A DNA stretch of 42,507 nt. Origin: Chryseobacterium sp. 36-9. Lineage in GTDB: Bacteria; Bacteroidota; Bacteroidia; Flavobacteriales; Weeksellaceae. Location of the stretch: assembly GCA_001898785.1 (NCBI GenBank), contig MKVE01000014.1:34550-77056 (forward strand). Reading direction: 5' to 3'. This document shows, one piece after another, positions 32,770 through 41,531 of the stretch. Under the pieces are notes generated by a model, which saw only the letters and a list, made by a program, of their open reading frames with translations, searched no databases and was not told the origin of the DNA. Within the stretch, counting starts at the first letter, position 1; each line of letters opens with the position of its first letter. The position numbers and the translations under genes were made by a program.

Positions 32770-33900
32770 ATGAAATTTTTTGAAATCGAAAAAACTTCAG
32801 AATCAAAGGCAAGAGCTGGAGTCATTACGACAGACCACGGACAGATTCAAACTCCGATTTTTATGCCGGTTGGAACTGTGGCATCAGTGAAAACCGTTCA
32901 TCAAAAGGAGCTGAAAGAAGATATAAAAGCACAGATCATTTTAGGAAACACTTACCACCTCATGTTGCGTCCGACAATGGATATTATGGAACAGGCTGGT
33001 GGACTTCACCAATTCATGAACTGGGACAGGCCAATCCTTACAGATTCTGGTGGCTATCAGGTTTTTTCTTTGGCAAAAAGTAGAAAAATTACAGAAGAAG
33101 GCGTGAAATTCAAGTCTCACATCGATGGTAGTTTGCATTTTATGTCGCCGGAGGTTTCTATGCAAATACAAAGACAAATCGGAGCCGATATTTTTATGGC
33201 ATTTGATGAATGTATTGCTTATCCGAGTGATTACAATGCCGTAAAAACCTCGATGGAACTTACACACCGTTGGTTGAAAAGATGTATCGAGTGGACAGAA
33301 CAAAATAAGGAATTATACGGACACAAGCAGAGATTGTTCCCGATTGTTCAGGGTTCAACTTATTCTGATTTGAGAAAGATTTCTGCTGAGGTCATTTCCG
33401 AAGCTGGTGCGGAAGGTAATGCGATTGGCGGGCTTTCTGTTGGCGAACCGGAGGAAGAAATGTACAGAATTACCAATGAAGTGACAGATATTCTTCCAAA
33501 AGAAAAACCAAGATATCTGATGGGTGTTGGAACGCCCTGGAACATTATAGAAAGCATCGGTCTTGGTGTGGATATGATGGATTGTGTGATGCCGACAAGA
33601 AATGCCAGAAACGCGATGCTCTTCACCTGGCAAGGTGTGATGAATATGAAAAACGAAAAATGGAAAACCGATTTTTCACCTCTCGACGAGTTTGGGACAA
33701 GTTTTGTGGATCAGGAATACAGCAAAGCTTATGTAAGACACCTTTTCGTAGCGAAAGAATATCTCGCAAAGCAGATTGCGTCAATTCACAATCTGGCATT
33801 TTATCTGGATCTGGTAAAAGTAGCGAGAGAACATATTGTTGCCGGAGATTTTTACCAATGGAAAGAGCAGATTATTCCACAACTGAAGAAAAGACTTTAG
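32770..33900 (+). CDS. tgt: tRNA-guanine transglycosylase, Bacteroidota type
   Basis: Tgt swaps the wobble guanine of GUN-anticodon tRNAs for preQ1 on the way to queuosine. The 376-residue enzyme has FMPVGTVASVKTVH, ILGNTYHLMLRP, the catalytic Asp in LTDSGGYQVFS, IVQGSTYSDLR, GGLSVGEPEEEM and the second Asp in MDCVMPTRNARN. The zinc site that follows in E. coli Tgt (CxCxxC...H) is changed: the aligned stretch DEFGTSFVDQEYSKAY has no Cys, though the later His (ASIHNLAFYL) is kept. I recall the same change in other Flavobacteriia. It is third in the mannosyltransferase operon, with lptF/G-like next. Confidence 0.95.
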   Translation: MKFFEIEKTSESKARAGVITTDHGQIQTPIFMPVGTVASVKTVHQKELKEDIKAQIILGNTYHLMLRPTMDIMEQAGGLHQFMNWDRPILTDSGGYQVFSLAKSRKITEEGVKFKSHIDGSLHFMSPEVSMQIQRQIGADIFMAFDECIAYPSDYNAVKTSMELTHRWLKRCIEWTEQNKELYGHKQRLFPIVQGSTYSDLRKISAEVISEAGAEGNAIGGLSVGEPEEEMYRITNEVTDILPKEKPRYLMGVGTPWNIIESIGLGVDMMDCVMPTRNARNAMLFTWQGVMNMKNEKWKTDFSPLDEFGTSFVDQEYSKAYVRHLFVAKEYLAKQIASIHNLAFYLDLVKVAREHIVAGDFYQWKEQIIPQLKKRL

Positions 33901-33966
33901 ATTAGAATCAGGATTTAAAAATCAAGACAGATAATTAATTATCAATCATCATTTCAATTATAGAAC

Positions 33967-35061
33967 GTGAAAATCATAGACCTTTACGTCATCAAAAAAT
34001 ATCTGGGAACCCTCATTTTTATGTTGGCTTTATTGTCTGTTATTATTCTGGTGGTTGATGTCCAGTCCAAAACACCGAGGATTGAGAGTAACGGATTCAC
34101 GGTTGGTTATTTTCTTTTGAATTTTTATCCATACTGGATTCTGAACCTCATTCTGACCTTTATGTCGATCCTGGTTTTTATCACCGTGATTTTTTTTACA
34201 TCCAGGATGGCCAATAACACGGAAATTGTTGCGGTTATAAGCAGTGGCGCAAGTTTCCATAGGTTTGCAAAACCTTATTTGATCACATCGATTCTCATCG
34301 CATTTATCACTTTAGCGCTCAATCATTTTATTTTGCCCTGGTCCAATATCAAGAAAAATGTTCTTGAGCCTTATACATATAATTCGATTAATAAAGAAAA
34401 ACTTTTGGGTAATATGACGATTGCATCCAATATCAATCCCAGTGAGTATATCTTTGTTAATAGTTATAACAAAAAGGAAAACCGCGGATCCGGATATATG
34501 TACCAGAGATTTGATAAAAACAAAAAGCTAATCTATCAGATTACAGCGATGGATATCAATTGGGATGTGAAGAAGAAATATTTTGTTATTAATAATTATG
34601 CTGAGCGGACCGCCTCAAAAAACAATACCGAAATTCTTGGGAATGGTTCGACAAAAATTCAGGATTTTAAAATGCCGCCGTCAGAACTATTTCCCGATAA
34701 ATTAGTAGCACAAAATAAAACCACCCCTGAGCTTCTTGAAATGATAGATCGTGAAAAAATGAAAGGAAACAGTAACGTGACTTCTTTTTATAATGAGCTT
34801 TATCAAAGAACATCAATGCCGGTTTCGATTGTTATATTAACATTTTTGGGATTGTCACTATCATCGCAGAAAAAACGAGGTGGACTGGGGCTTAACCTGG
34901 CTTTGGGAATTGCATTGGCATTTTTATTCGTCTTTTCATTTCAGGTACTGAATGTCGTTTCCGAGAACAAAACACTACCTCCACTTTTAGCAATGTGGCT
35001 TCCGAATATCGTTTTTGCGCCGATTGCTGCGTATCTCTATATCAAGAGAGCAAATGAATAA
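33967..35061 (+). CDS. LptF/LptG-family (YjgP/YjgQ) permease
   Basis: The 364-residue membrane protein starts at GTG 33967 (MKIIDLYVIKKYLG, the usual N-terminus). Membrane helices lie at about 12-30, 50-75 and 95-118, then a periplasmic beta-jellyroll (about 125-270), and three more near 283-302, 310-330 and 335-358. The pattern TSMPVSIVILTFLGLSLSSQKKRGGLGLNLALGIALAF is typical of LptF/G (PF03739). Family knowledge: LptF and LptG drive lipopolysaccharide from the inner membrane with LptB. I cannot say which of the two it is. It follows tgt by 66 bp, a neighbourhood familiar in Bacteroidota. Confidence 0.9.
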   Translation: MKIIDLYVIKKYLGTLIFMLALLSVIILVVDVQSKTPRIESNGFTVGYFLLNFYPYWILNLILTFMSILVFITVIFFTSRMANNTEIVAVISSGASFHRFAKPYLITSILIAFITLALNHFILPWSNIKKNVLEPYTYNSINKEKLLGNMTIASNINPSEYIFVNSYNKKENRGSGYMYQRFDKNKKLIYQITAMDINWDVKKKYFVINNYAERTASKNNTEILGNGSTKIQDFKMPPSELFPDKLVAQNKTTPELLEMIDREKMKGNSNVTSFYNELYQRTSMPVSIVILTFLGLSLSSQKKRGGLGLNLALGIALAFLFVFSFQVLNVVSENKTLPPLLAMWLPNIVFAPIAAYLYIKRANE

Positions 35062-35121
35062 ATTTTAATTTTTGTTTGTCTGAATTTTTTTGCGGAGTTG
35101 ATGATTTGTAGAATTTCAAGA

Positions 35122-35832
35122 CTAATAGAACATTTCTATCTCTTTGTGGAAGAATTTTTGTAAACCTTCGTTTTCCAGATCAATCCATAGAAAGCCGTTT
35201 TCGTCAGCATTTTTGATGATGCCATTTTGGCGGACATTATTTTTCTGAAAAACACATATCTCATTTTTTCTAAAAAGGAACCGATTGTATTGTGCTAAAA
35301 TTTCTTCTTCAGAAATATTAGTATCCAATTTCGAAATCATAGCGTGGTGAAAATCCAGTGCAAATTCCTGTAAATCAAATATTAATCCTGTTGCTGTGTA
35401 AACCGAACCGGCTTTTGGTAGTTGGGAGTAATCTTCCTGCAGCACATTAATTCCGATTCCCAGGATGTAATATTCCTGGTTATTAACTTTCTTTTTTTCG
35501 ATAAGAATGCCGCAAACTTTTTTTCCGTTGAGGATGATATCGTTGGGCCATTTTATTTTGACTTGGGATTTTGTCAGATTGTCAAGAAAATCTCGAACAA
35601 TAATAGCGGTATAATAATTGAGAGAAATATCTGTAATATTGATTTTATCATTTCTAACTGCCAGTGAGTAGGCGAGATTTTGATTAGGGTTTACCTTCCA
35701 GATATTGCCATATTGCCCCCGGCCTTTTAATTGATTAAAAGTAAAAACAGCGGTTGATTCGTCATCATTTATGAGGGTAATAATTTCATCATTTGTAGAA
35801 AAACAATTTTCGAGATGGATTAATTGACTCAT
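35122..35832 (-). CDS. birA: Biotin-[acetyl-CoA-carboxylase] ligase
   Basis: BirA attaches biotin to the carboxyl carrier protein via biotinyl-AMP. The 236-residue protein is the short catalytic type: no N-terminal HTH is present, so it should not act as a repressor. Motifs are STNDEIITL, FNQLKGRGQYGNIWK (the GRGRxGR-like loop that holds biotinyl-AMP), VKIKWPNDIILNGKKVCGILIEKK, GIGINVLQ and a C-terminal SH3-like part. It is divergent from rsfS, sharing an 87-bp gap. Confidence 0.95.
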   Translation of the reverse strand: MSQLIHLENCFSTNDEIITLINDDESTAVFTFNQLKGRGQYGNIWKVNPNQNLAYSLAVRNDKINITDISLNYYTAIIVRDFLDNLTKSQVKIKWPNDIILNGKKVCGILIEKKKVNNQEYYILGIGINVLQEDYSQLPKAGSVYTATGLIFDLQEFALDFHHAMISKLDTNISEEEILAQYNRFLFRKNEICVFQKNNVRQNGIIKNADENGFLWIDLENEGLQKFFHKEIEMFY

Positions 35833-35891
35833 TTATGAAAACTTTAAGATATAATAACTGACGAAACAAAAGATAAATAGATAAAAATCAA

Positions 35892-35899
35892 TAAATTTG
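35892..35899 (+). promoter_or_regulatory. -7 box for the rsfS-ftsH unit
   Basis: TAAATTTG matches TAnnTTTG and ends 20 nt before the ATG at 35920. No exact -33 TTTG was found. Confidence 0.5.
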
Positions 35900-35919
35900 C
35901 AATTAGACAATTTTTTTGA

Positions 35920-36282
35920 ATGAGTAAAAGTACAGAAAAACAATTATTAATCGACAAAATCGTAGAAGCGATTCAGGATACCAAAGGAGAAGACGTTCAG
36001 ATTTTCGATTTATCAGGCATAGAAAATTCAGCAGCAGATACATTTATCATCTGCAGTGGAAACTCAAACACTCAGGTTTCTGCAATTGCCGGCAACATAG
36101 AAAAAAAAGTAAGAAACGATATCAAGGAAAGACCATGGCATGTGGAAGGTACGGAAAATGCAATGTGGGTATTGGTAGATTATGTTTCTGTGGTTGTACA
36201 CGTTTTCCAGAGACAGATCCGAGAATATTATGATATCGAGGAGCTATGGGGTGATGCGAAAATCACAAAGGTAGAAAGCTAA
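35920..36282 (+). CDS. rsfS: Ribosome silencing factor RsfS
   Basis: RsfS binds uL14 on the 50S subunit and blocks joining of the subunits when nutrients run low. The 120-residue length is typical. Motifs are the N-terminal LIDKIVEAIQDTKGEDVQIF, FIICSGNSNTQVSAIAGNIEKKVR, the ERPWHVEGTENAMWVLVDYVSVVVHVFQ core and the C-terminal YYDIEELWGDAK, all standard for PF02410. It is upstream of ftsH in a two-gene unit, separated by 42 bp that hold a 17-bp palindrome. Confidence 0.96.
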   Translation: MSKSTEKQLLIDKIVEAIQDTKGEDVQIFDLSGIENSAADTFIICSGNSNTQVSAIAGNIEKKVRNDIKERPWHVEGTENAMWVLVDYVSVVVHVFQRQIREYYDIEELWGDAKITKVES

Positions 36283-36284
36283 AA

Positions 36285-36301
36285 GATGCAACGGTTGCAT
36301 C
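36285..36301. repeat. 17-bp palindrome between rsfS and ftsH
   Basis: GATGCAACGGTTGCATC has 8-bp perfect arms around one central base, 3 bp after the rsfS stop and 24 bp before the ftsH ATG. No T-tract follows. It could be a protein-binding operator or an RNA hairpin (7-bp stem, CGG loop) affecting ftsH expression. Confidence 0.5.
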
Positions 36302-36324
36302 ATCAATTATTTTAAAAAACAAGG

Positions 36325-38298
36325 ATGAATAACAAAGGATTCAATTGGTTCATACCCATATTATTGGGACTTATTTTACTCATATTTCTTCCGGGACTTT
36401 TGGGAGATTCTATGGTAAAAAACATAGATGAAAAAGAATTTTACGGCTTGGTTCAACAGGGTAAGGTCAACGAGGTAATGGTTTACAGAGATAGCTTTAA
36501 GGCTGATGTTTATCTTACCAAGGAAGCGAAGGCCGAGTTACAAAAAGGTGACAAAAAAAGCGATCCGCTTTCTGTAATCAATATCAAACCGAGCCCGGAT
36601 TTTGTATTGACTTATGGTGATTTAAGATATTTCCAGGAAAAATTTGACAGCATCAATTCCAAACTTCCGAAACAGGCAAGAATGGAATTCGGAAAAAGCC
36701 AGGGATTTTTCTCAGATCTTTTGTTCACAGCTCTTTTCTGGATAGGCATTATGGCTCTATTCTATTTTGTGCTTTTCAGAAAAATGGGAGGTGGCGCAGG
36801 CGGTCCCGGCGGACAAATCTTCAGTATCGGAAAATCAAGAGCTAAATTATTTGATGAAAAAGATAAAATCCAGGTAACTTTCAAGGACGTTGCTGGATTG
36901 GAAGGTGCTAAAGAAGAAGTTCAGGAAGTTGTAGATTTCTTGAAAAATTCAGAAAAATATACAAAACTGGGAGGAAAAATCCCGAAAGGTGTTCTTTTGG
37001 TAGGCCCTCCGGGAACTGGTAAAACATTGTTGGCAAAGGCTGTTGCTGGTGAAGCCAAAGTCCCTTTCTTTTCCTTGTCAGGATCTGATTTTGTAGAGAT
37101 GTTTGTTGGAGTCGGAGCTTCCAGAGTAAGAGATCTTTTTGCACAGGCAAAAGCTAAATCTCCAGCAATTATCTTTATCGATGAGATTGATGCGATTGGT
37201 AGAGCAAGAGGAAAAGGTAATTTTACAGGAGGTAATGATGAACGTGAAAATACATTAAATCAGTTACTTACGGAAATGGATGGTTTCGGGACAGATACCA
37301 ATGTGATCGTAATGGCAGCAACCAACAGAGCCGATATCCTGGATAAAGCTTTGATGAGAGCAGGACGTTTTGACCGATCAATTTATGTTGATTTACCGGA
37401 ACTTCATGAGAGAAAACAGATTTTTGATGTTCACCTGAAGAAGATCAAATTGGACAATACTGTTGACAGAGAATTCTTGGCAAAGCAAACACCGGGATTC
37501 AGCGGTGCTGATATTGCGAATGTTTGTAACGAAGCGGCACTGATTGCAGCAAGAAACTCTCACGAATCAGTCACAAAACAAGACTTCCTGGATGCGGTTG
37601 ATAGAATTATCGGCGGTCTTGAAAAGAAAAATAAAGCGATTAAGCCTTCTGAAAAAAGAAGAGTTGCTTTTCACGAAGCCGGTCACGCAACCATATCCTG
37701 GTTGGTAGAACATGCAGCGCCACTTCTAAAAGTAACAATTGTTCCAAGAGGGCGTTCACTTGGTGCAGCTTGGTATCTTCCGGAAGAAAGACAGTTGACA
37801 ACGACTGAACAGATGTTGGACGAGATTTGTGCAACATTGGGTGGTAGAGCTGCAGAACAGGCTGTTTTCGGAAACATTTCTACTGGTGCTTTGTCTGATT
37901 TGGAAAGAGTAACCAAACAGGCCCAGGCAATGGTTACGATCTATGGTCTGAATGATAAGGTTGGTAATATCTCTTACTATGACAGTTCAGGTCAGTCAGA
38001 ATATAGCTTTGGAAAACCTTACTCTGAGCAAACTGCCAAATTGATTGATGAAGAGATCTCTAAACTGATCGAAACACAATATCAAAGAGCGGTTAATATC
38101 CTAACTGAAAACAGAGATAAACTAGATGCCTTGGCTCAGAAATTATTGGATAAAGAAGTGATTTTCCGTGAAGATCTTGAAGAAATTTTTGGAAAACGGG
38201 CATGGGATCCGGAATTGACCGAAAAACCAGTATCAAGCGTGGACAATCCTGCTGAGGCCGGAAATGTCTTAAATACAGAGAGTCAATTATCGAATTGA
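36325..38298 (+). CDS. ftsH: ATP-dependent zinc metalloprotease FtsH
   Basis: FtsH is a membrane-bound hexameric AAA+ protease that degrades faulty membrane and regulatory proteins. The 657-residue protein has two membrane helices (about 6-24 and 131-151), Walker A GPPGTGKT (residues 227-234), Walker [12 protein letters not shown], the second region of homology ending in [14 protein letters not shown], and the zinc site HEAGH (450-454) with the later Asp/Glu in FSDL-like ALSDLERVT. The C-terminal 30 residues are low-complexity and poorly conserved. A terminator follows at 38310-38340. Confidence 0.98.
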   Translation: MNNKGFNWFIPILLGLILLIFLPGLLGDSMVKNIDEKEFYGLVQQGKVNEVMVYRDSFKADVYLTKEAKAELQKGDKKSDPLSVINIKPSPDFVLTYGDLRYFQEKFDSINSKLPKQARMEFGKSQGFFSDLLFTALFWIGIMALFYFVLFRKMGGGAGGPGGQIFSIGKSRAKLFDEKDKIQVTFKDVAGLEGAKEEVQEVVDFLKNSEKYTKLGGKIPKGVLLVGPPGTGKTLLAKAVAGEAKVPFFSLSGSDFVEMFVGVGASRVRDLFAQAKAKSPAIIFIDEIDAIGRARGKGNFTGGNDERENTLNQLLTEMDGFGTDTNVIVMAATNRADILDKALMRAGRFDRSIYVDLPELHERKQIFDVHLKKIKLDNTVDREFLAKQTPGFSGADIANVCNEAALIAARNSHESVTKQDFLDAVDRIIGGLEKKNKAIKPSEKRRVAFHEAGHATISWLVEHAAPLLKVTIVPRGRSLGAAWYLPEERQLTTTEQMLDEICATLGGRAAEQAVFGNISTGALSDLERVTKQAQAMVTIYGLNDKVGNISYYDSSGQSEYSFGKPYSEQTAKLIDEEISKLIETQYQRAVNILTENRDKLDALAQKLLDKEVIFREDLEEIFGKRAWDPELTEKPVSSVDNPAEAGNVLNTESQLSN

Positions 38299-38309
38299 TT
38301 GCAAATAAT

Positions 38310-38340
38310 AAAAAAGTCCTAATTTATTTAGGATTTTTTT
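38310..38340 (+). terminator. Rho-independent terminator after ftsH
   Basis: AAAAAAGTCCTAA and TTAGGATTTTTTT pair (one G-U wobble on the plus-strand RNA) around a 5-nt loop, ending in a T-tract. It ends the rsfS-ftsH transcript. Confidence 0.85.
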
Positions 38341-38383
38341 ATTAAAACAAAGTTTTGATTTTTAGAGTAATGCAATAATTCTT

Positions 38384-38391
38384 TACATTTG
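38384..38391 (+). promoter_or_regulatory. -7 box for the LUD-cdsA-psd operon
   Basis: TACATTTG is a perfect TAnnTTTG, after the ftsH terminator and 26 nt before the TTG start at 38418. TTTG at 38354-38357 is 26 nt upstream, a little far for -33. Confidence 0.5.
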
Positions 38392-38417
38392 TAATAATTA
38401 ATAAAAAATTACAGAAA

Positions 38418-38996
38418 TTGAGTCTGTTTAAGAAAATCGTAAATAAAATAATGAACCAGCCCGAAGAGGCCGAACCAGATGTTACAAAACTGGCGGATCA
38501 ACTTCGTGATGCGGATCTGGATTATAAGTTTGCGCAGCTTTTTACGCATTCAGGTGGTTTTTTTAATTATTGTGCCGACGAGTCAGAAGCATTACAGACC
38601 CTTAATCAAATTATAAAGATAGAGCAGATTAACAATGTGTTTTGTTGGGATCAGGATCTGAAGAATTTCTTAGACGTCATCAAAACGCAATATACACCCG
38701 AATTAACAGAGCAAAATGATGCAGCTTTTATTACCTGCGAATATCTGATCGCATTCGACGGCAGGATTATGCTTTCTCACAATAATATTCTTCATTATCA
38801 TTCTTCAAGGTTACCAAGTAAAATCATCATTATGGCTAATGTTTCTCAGATTGCAAGCAACCTTAACGAAGCCATGATGAAGGTAAAACGTGCCGGGAAT
38901 CTTAAGAATCTTACATCTATCAGCGGTAGCCAGTCCAAATTGGATACTCCTAATAAGGATAATACCAAACTTTTCTTACTTTTGCTAGAAGATTAA
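38418..38996 (+). CDS. LUD-domain protein (LutC-like)
   Basis: The 192-residue protein starts at TTG 38418 (MSLFKKIVNKIM); no better ATG exists before the conserved region. Residues about 60-190 match the LUD domain (PF02589): FITCEYLIAFDGRIMLSHNN, the Ser/Arg-rich SSRLPSKIIIMANVSQI and a closing LFLLLLED strand. Family knowledge: LUD proteins include LutC of lactate utilisation, but this form is stand-alone without LutA or LutB, and its role in Bacteroidota is not defined. It starts an operon with cdsA (9-bp gap) and psd. Confidence 0.82.
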   Translation: MSLFKKIVNKIMNQPEEAEPDVTKLADQLRDADLDYKFAQLFTHSGGFFNYCADESEALQTLNQIIKIEQINNVFCWDQDLKNFLDVIKTQYTPELTEQNDAAFITCEYLIAFDGRIMLSHNNILHYHSSRLPSKIIIMANVSQIASNLNEAMMKVKRAGNLKNLTSISGSQSKLDTPNKDNTKLFLLLLED

Positions 38997-39005
38997 ACTT
39001 CAGTT

Positions 39006-39881
39006 TTGGATAAAAATTTAATTCAACGGACTATATCTGGACTTATTTATGTCTTTGTTATAGCAATGTGTACCACACCTTTGGGAGAATATCTGTTAGG
39101 CAATATTTTTCCGGATTTAAAACAGCAATATCTTTTTTACGGATTGATAACATTCTTCCTCGTGGTAGGACTTTATGAATGTATCAGGATTATGAAATTT
39201 GATAACAGCATTTACAAATGGTTGGTTTTTCCTGTTGCGGCAATCATTTATTACCGCTTTAGCAAACGTTTTTTTTACCACGGTTTTTTCTTCGATGTTA
39301 ATTTCAGCGAGATTTTAGCTTTAACGTTAATTCCCATTGCAGCGATTACACTTTTCAAATATACCAGAGAACTTTATTTCGAGAATGGTAAACTGATTTT
39401 CACAGTTATTTATCTGGCTTTACCTTTTGGTTTTGCTTTGGGGTTACCAAAGTTCAGCACACTTGACCCGGATAAGCCGTTTACTTTAGAAGTATTTATG
39501 CTTTTTGTATTAATATGGAGTAGTGATACATTTGCTTATCTCACAGGAAAATTTTTTGGAAAACATAAAATGGCGCCAAAAGTCTCTCCTAAAAAAACCT
39601 GGGAAGGATTTGCCGGAGGTGTAATTCTGACTTTGATTTTAGGTTTTTTTGTAGAGAAGTATTTCCCAGAGCTAAGAGGAAACTGGATGATTGTCGGATT
39701 ACTGATTTCTATATTTGCACCTTTAGGCGATTTGGTAGAAAGTCAGTTAAAGCGTAGTTTTGCAGTGAAAGACAGTGGGAATATTATTCCCGGTCATGGC
39801 GGAATTCTGGATAGACTTGATAGCTTTATCATTTGTGCGCCGGTGATTTACCTGTACTTTATTTTAGAAAAACTATTTTAG
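39006..39881 (+). CDS. cdsA: Phosphatidate cytidylyltransferase
   Basis: CdsA makes CDP-diacylglycerol from phosphatidic acid and CTP, the precursor of all major phospholipids. The 291-residue protein has about seven membrane helices and the family signature SPKKTWEGFAGGV, then LGDLVESQLKRSFAVKDSGNI and PGHGGILDRLDS, in the usual order. Length is normal. The start is TTG at 39006, nine bases after the LUD stop. The following psd gene acts two steps later in phosphatidylethanolamine synthesis, a logical pairing. Confidence 0.96.
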   Translation: MDKNLIQRTISGLIYVFVIAMCTTPLGEYLLGNIFPDLKQQYLFYGLITFFLVVGLYECIRIMKFDNSIYKWLVFPVAAIIYYRFSKRFFYHGFFFDVNFSEILALTLIPIAAITLFKYTRELYFENGKLIFTVIYLALPFGFALGLPKFSTLDPDKPFTLEVFMLFVLIWSSDTFAYLTGKFFGKHKMAPKVSPKKTWEGFAGGVILTLILGFFVEKYFPELRGNWMIVGLLISIFAPLGDLVESQLKRSFAVKDSGNIIPGHGGILDRLDSFIICAPVIYLYFILEKLF

Positions 39882-39891
39882 AAACAACATT

Positions 39892-40545
39892 ATGAAACTA
39901 CATAAGGAATCGAAAGGAACGTTGGTTGTTGCGATTTTGTTCATTGCATTTATCGGAACCATATCCATTTATTATTTACAATTATGGTCTTTGGTTATTC
40001 TAATTCCATTATTGGTAATGTTGGGATTGATTTTCTGGTTTTTCAGAGTTCCAAATAGAGCCATTTTGGATCATACAGAAAATGTGATTGCACCAGTTGA
40101 TGGAAAGGTGGTCATGATAAAAGAGGTTTTTGAGGATGAGGTTTTGAAGGCTAATTGTATTCAGGTTTCTATTTTCATGTCACCGCTTAATGTCCATATC
40201 TGCCGTTATCCCGTGAGTGGCGATGTGACATATAAAAAATATCATCCTGGAAAATATCTGGTTGCATGGCACGAAAAATCTTCTACCGAGAACGAAAGAA
40301 CTACAGTTGCTGTGCAAAGTTTGACCAACCATCAAGTGGTCTTCCGCCAGATTGCTGGTTATGTGGCCAGAAGAATTGTTTTCTATTGTAATATTGAGGA
40401 CAAAGCCAAAGCCGGACACGAATTTGGGTTTATTAAATTCGGTTCCAGAATGGATGTTTTTTTGCCTCTTGATACAGAAATCCTTTGCAAGATTGGAGAT
40501 AAGACAAAAGGCGGACTGGATGTAATTGCCAGACTTAGAGATTAA
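39892..40545 (+). CDS. psd: Phosphatidylserine decarboxylase family protein
   Basis: Psd removes CO2 from phosphatidylserine to give phosphatidylethanolamine. The 217-residue protein is the short soluble-type form: two N-terminal membrane helices (about 11-27 and 31-52), VIAPVDGKVVMIKEV, the FMSPLNVHICRYPVSGDV core and the self-cleavage site KFGSRMDVFLP, where the Gly-Ser bond should split to form the pyruvoyl group. It follows cdsA by 10 bp, and a strong palindromic terminator follows. No PssA gene is in the window. Confidence 0.95.
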   Translation: MKLHKESKGTLVVAILFIAFIGTISIYYLQLWSLVILIPLLVMLGLIFWFFRVPNRAILDHTENVIAPVDGKVVMIKEVFEDEVLKANCIQVSIFMSPLNVHICRYPVSGDVTYKKYHPGKYLVAWHEKSSTENERTTVAVQSLTNHQVVFRQIAGYVARRIVFYCNIEDKAKAGHEFGFIKFGSRMDVFLPLDTEILCKIGDKTKGGLDVIARLRD

Positions 40546-40563
40546 AATCAGATTTTATATAAT

Positions 40564-40595
40564 AAAAAAGAGACTTAATATTAAGTCTCTTTTTT
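40564..40595 (+). terminator. Rho-independent terminator after psd
   Basis: A perfect 32-bp palindrome (arm AAAAAAGAGACTTAAT) ends in a T-tract, 18 bp after the psd stop. It terminates the LUD-cdsA-psd unit. Confidence 0.9.
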
Positions 40596-40676
40596 TGTTT
40601 ATCCAAGAATTCTGCAGTTCGGTCTGTTTTTTTGCCGGTTCGGTCGGAATGTTTTCCTTTTGATTTTCAATCATGA

Positions 40677-40684
40677 TACTTTTG
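40677..40684 (+). promoter_or_regulatory. -7 box for the alpha/beta hydrolase gene
   Basis: TACTTTTG matches TAnnTTTG and ends 21 nt before the ATG at 40706. TTTG at 40659-40662 is only 14 nt upstream, closer than normal for -33. Confidence 0.45.
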
Positions 40685-40705
40685 AATCATCAAATAATTA
40701 AAACA

Positions 40706-41500
40706 ATGAAAACATCAGTATTCTTTTCTCTATTCCTAATCTTATTATCTTTTTTTTCTAAGGCTCAAATGGATGATAAATTCTATCAGCCTAAGAAAGA
40801 AATGACACCTTTGGAATTCAAAAACATCGAAAATATAAATTTACCTGTTGAAAGCGATACCATCACAGCAGTTATTTTGAAACCGGAATCAAAATCGATC
40901 AAAAAAACGATTTTGTTTTTTCACGGAGCAGGCGGAAATATCTCGACTTATCAGTTTATGACAAAACCATTAGTTGAAAGTGGGTTTCAAGTTGTAATGG
41001 TGGATGTAAGAGGTTACGGGAAATCAACTGGAAAACCAACACACGTTAATGTTGCGTCAGACGGTCAAAAAATGTTCGACTATCTATTGAAGAGAAAAGA
41101 TATTAGTAATACTAAAATCTATTTATATGGGGCGTCCTTGGGCTCTCAGATTGCAACACATCTGGCTAAGGACAATCAGTTAAAAATTTCAGGATTAATC
41201 TTGGACGGCGGAATGTCATCATTTACAGATATTGCAATCCATTTTAAACCGGAGATGAAGGACGTCATCGAAAAATATTTGATTTCCCCTTATTCTGCGA
41301 AAGAAGATGTGAAGTCTTTGCAAGGTCTTCCAAAACTATTTATCTATAGTAAAGGCGATACAACAGTTCCTTTTGAACACGGGCAAGTCATTTATAATAA
41401 TGCTCCAGAACCTAAACAATTTTTGGAATATTCCGGAGAACATTTGCAAGCTATGATTGTAGAACCCAGCCAAATTATAAAAGCTATTGAAAAATTATAA
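40706..41500 (+). CDS. Secreted alpha/beta hydrolase
   Basis: The ATG at 40706 gives 264 residues with a signal peptide (1-20, ending SKAQ). A frame from 40673 would put 11 residues before the signal, so 40706 is preferred. The hydrolase fold shows ILFFHGAGGNISTY (oxyanion region), nucleophile Ser in YGASLGSQIA, Asp in SKGDTTVPFEHG and His in SGEHLQAM. It fits the serine-hydrolase group of PF12146/PF00561-type lysophospholipase-like enzymes. No substrate can be read. It stands alone between two terminators and has its own -7 box. Confidence 0.85.
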   Translation: MKTSVFFSLFLILLSFFSKAQMDDKFYQPKKEMTPLEFKNIENINLPVESDTITAVILKPESKSIKKTILFFHGAGGNISTYQFMTKPLVESGFQVVMVDVRGYGKSTGKPTHVNVASDGQKMFDYLLKRKDISNTKIYLYGASLGSQIATHLAKDNQLKISGLILDGGMSSFTDIAIHFKPEMKDVIEKYLISPYSAKEDVKSLQGLPKLFIYSKGDTTVPFEHGQVIYNNAPEPKQFLEYSGEHLQAMIVEPSQIIKAIEKL

Positions 41501-41502
41501 AA

Positions 41503-41526
41503 AAAGGGAAGATTAATCTTCCCTTT
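41503..41526. terminator. Bidirectional terminator between hydrolase and DoxX genes
   Basis: AAAGGGAAGATT and AATCTTCCCTTT form a perfect 24-bp palindrome between two convergent stops (41500 and 41532). A-rich and T-rich flanks let it serve both strands. Confidence 0.85.
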
Positions 41527-41531
41527 AATTT

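Noticed and set aside
33930-33943. 14-bp palindrome GATAATTAATTATC before the LptF/G-like gene
   Set aside because: A/T palindromes of this length are easily produced by chance in such AT-rich DNA; no spacing or repeat supports a site.
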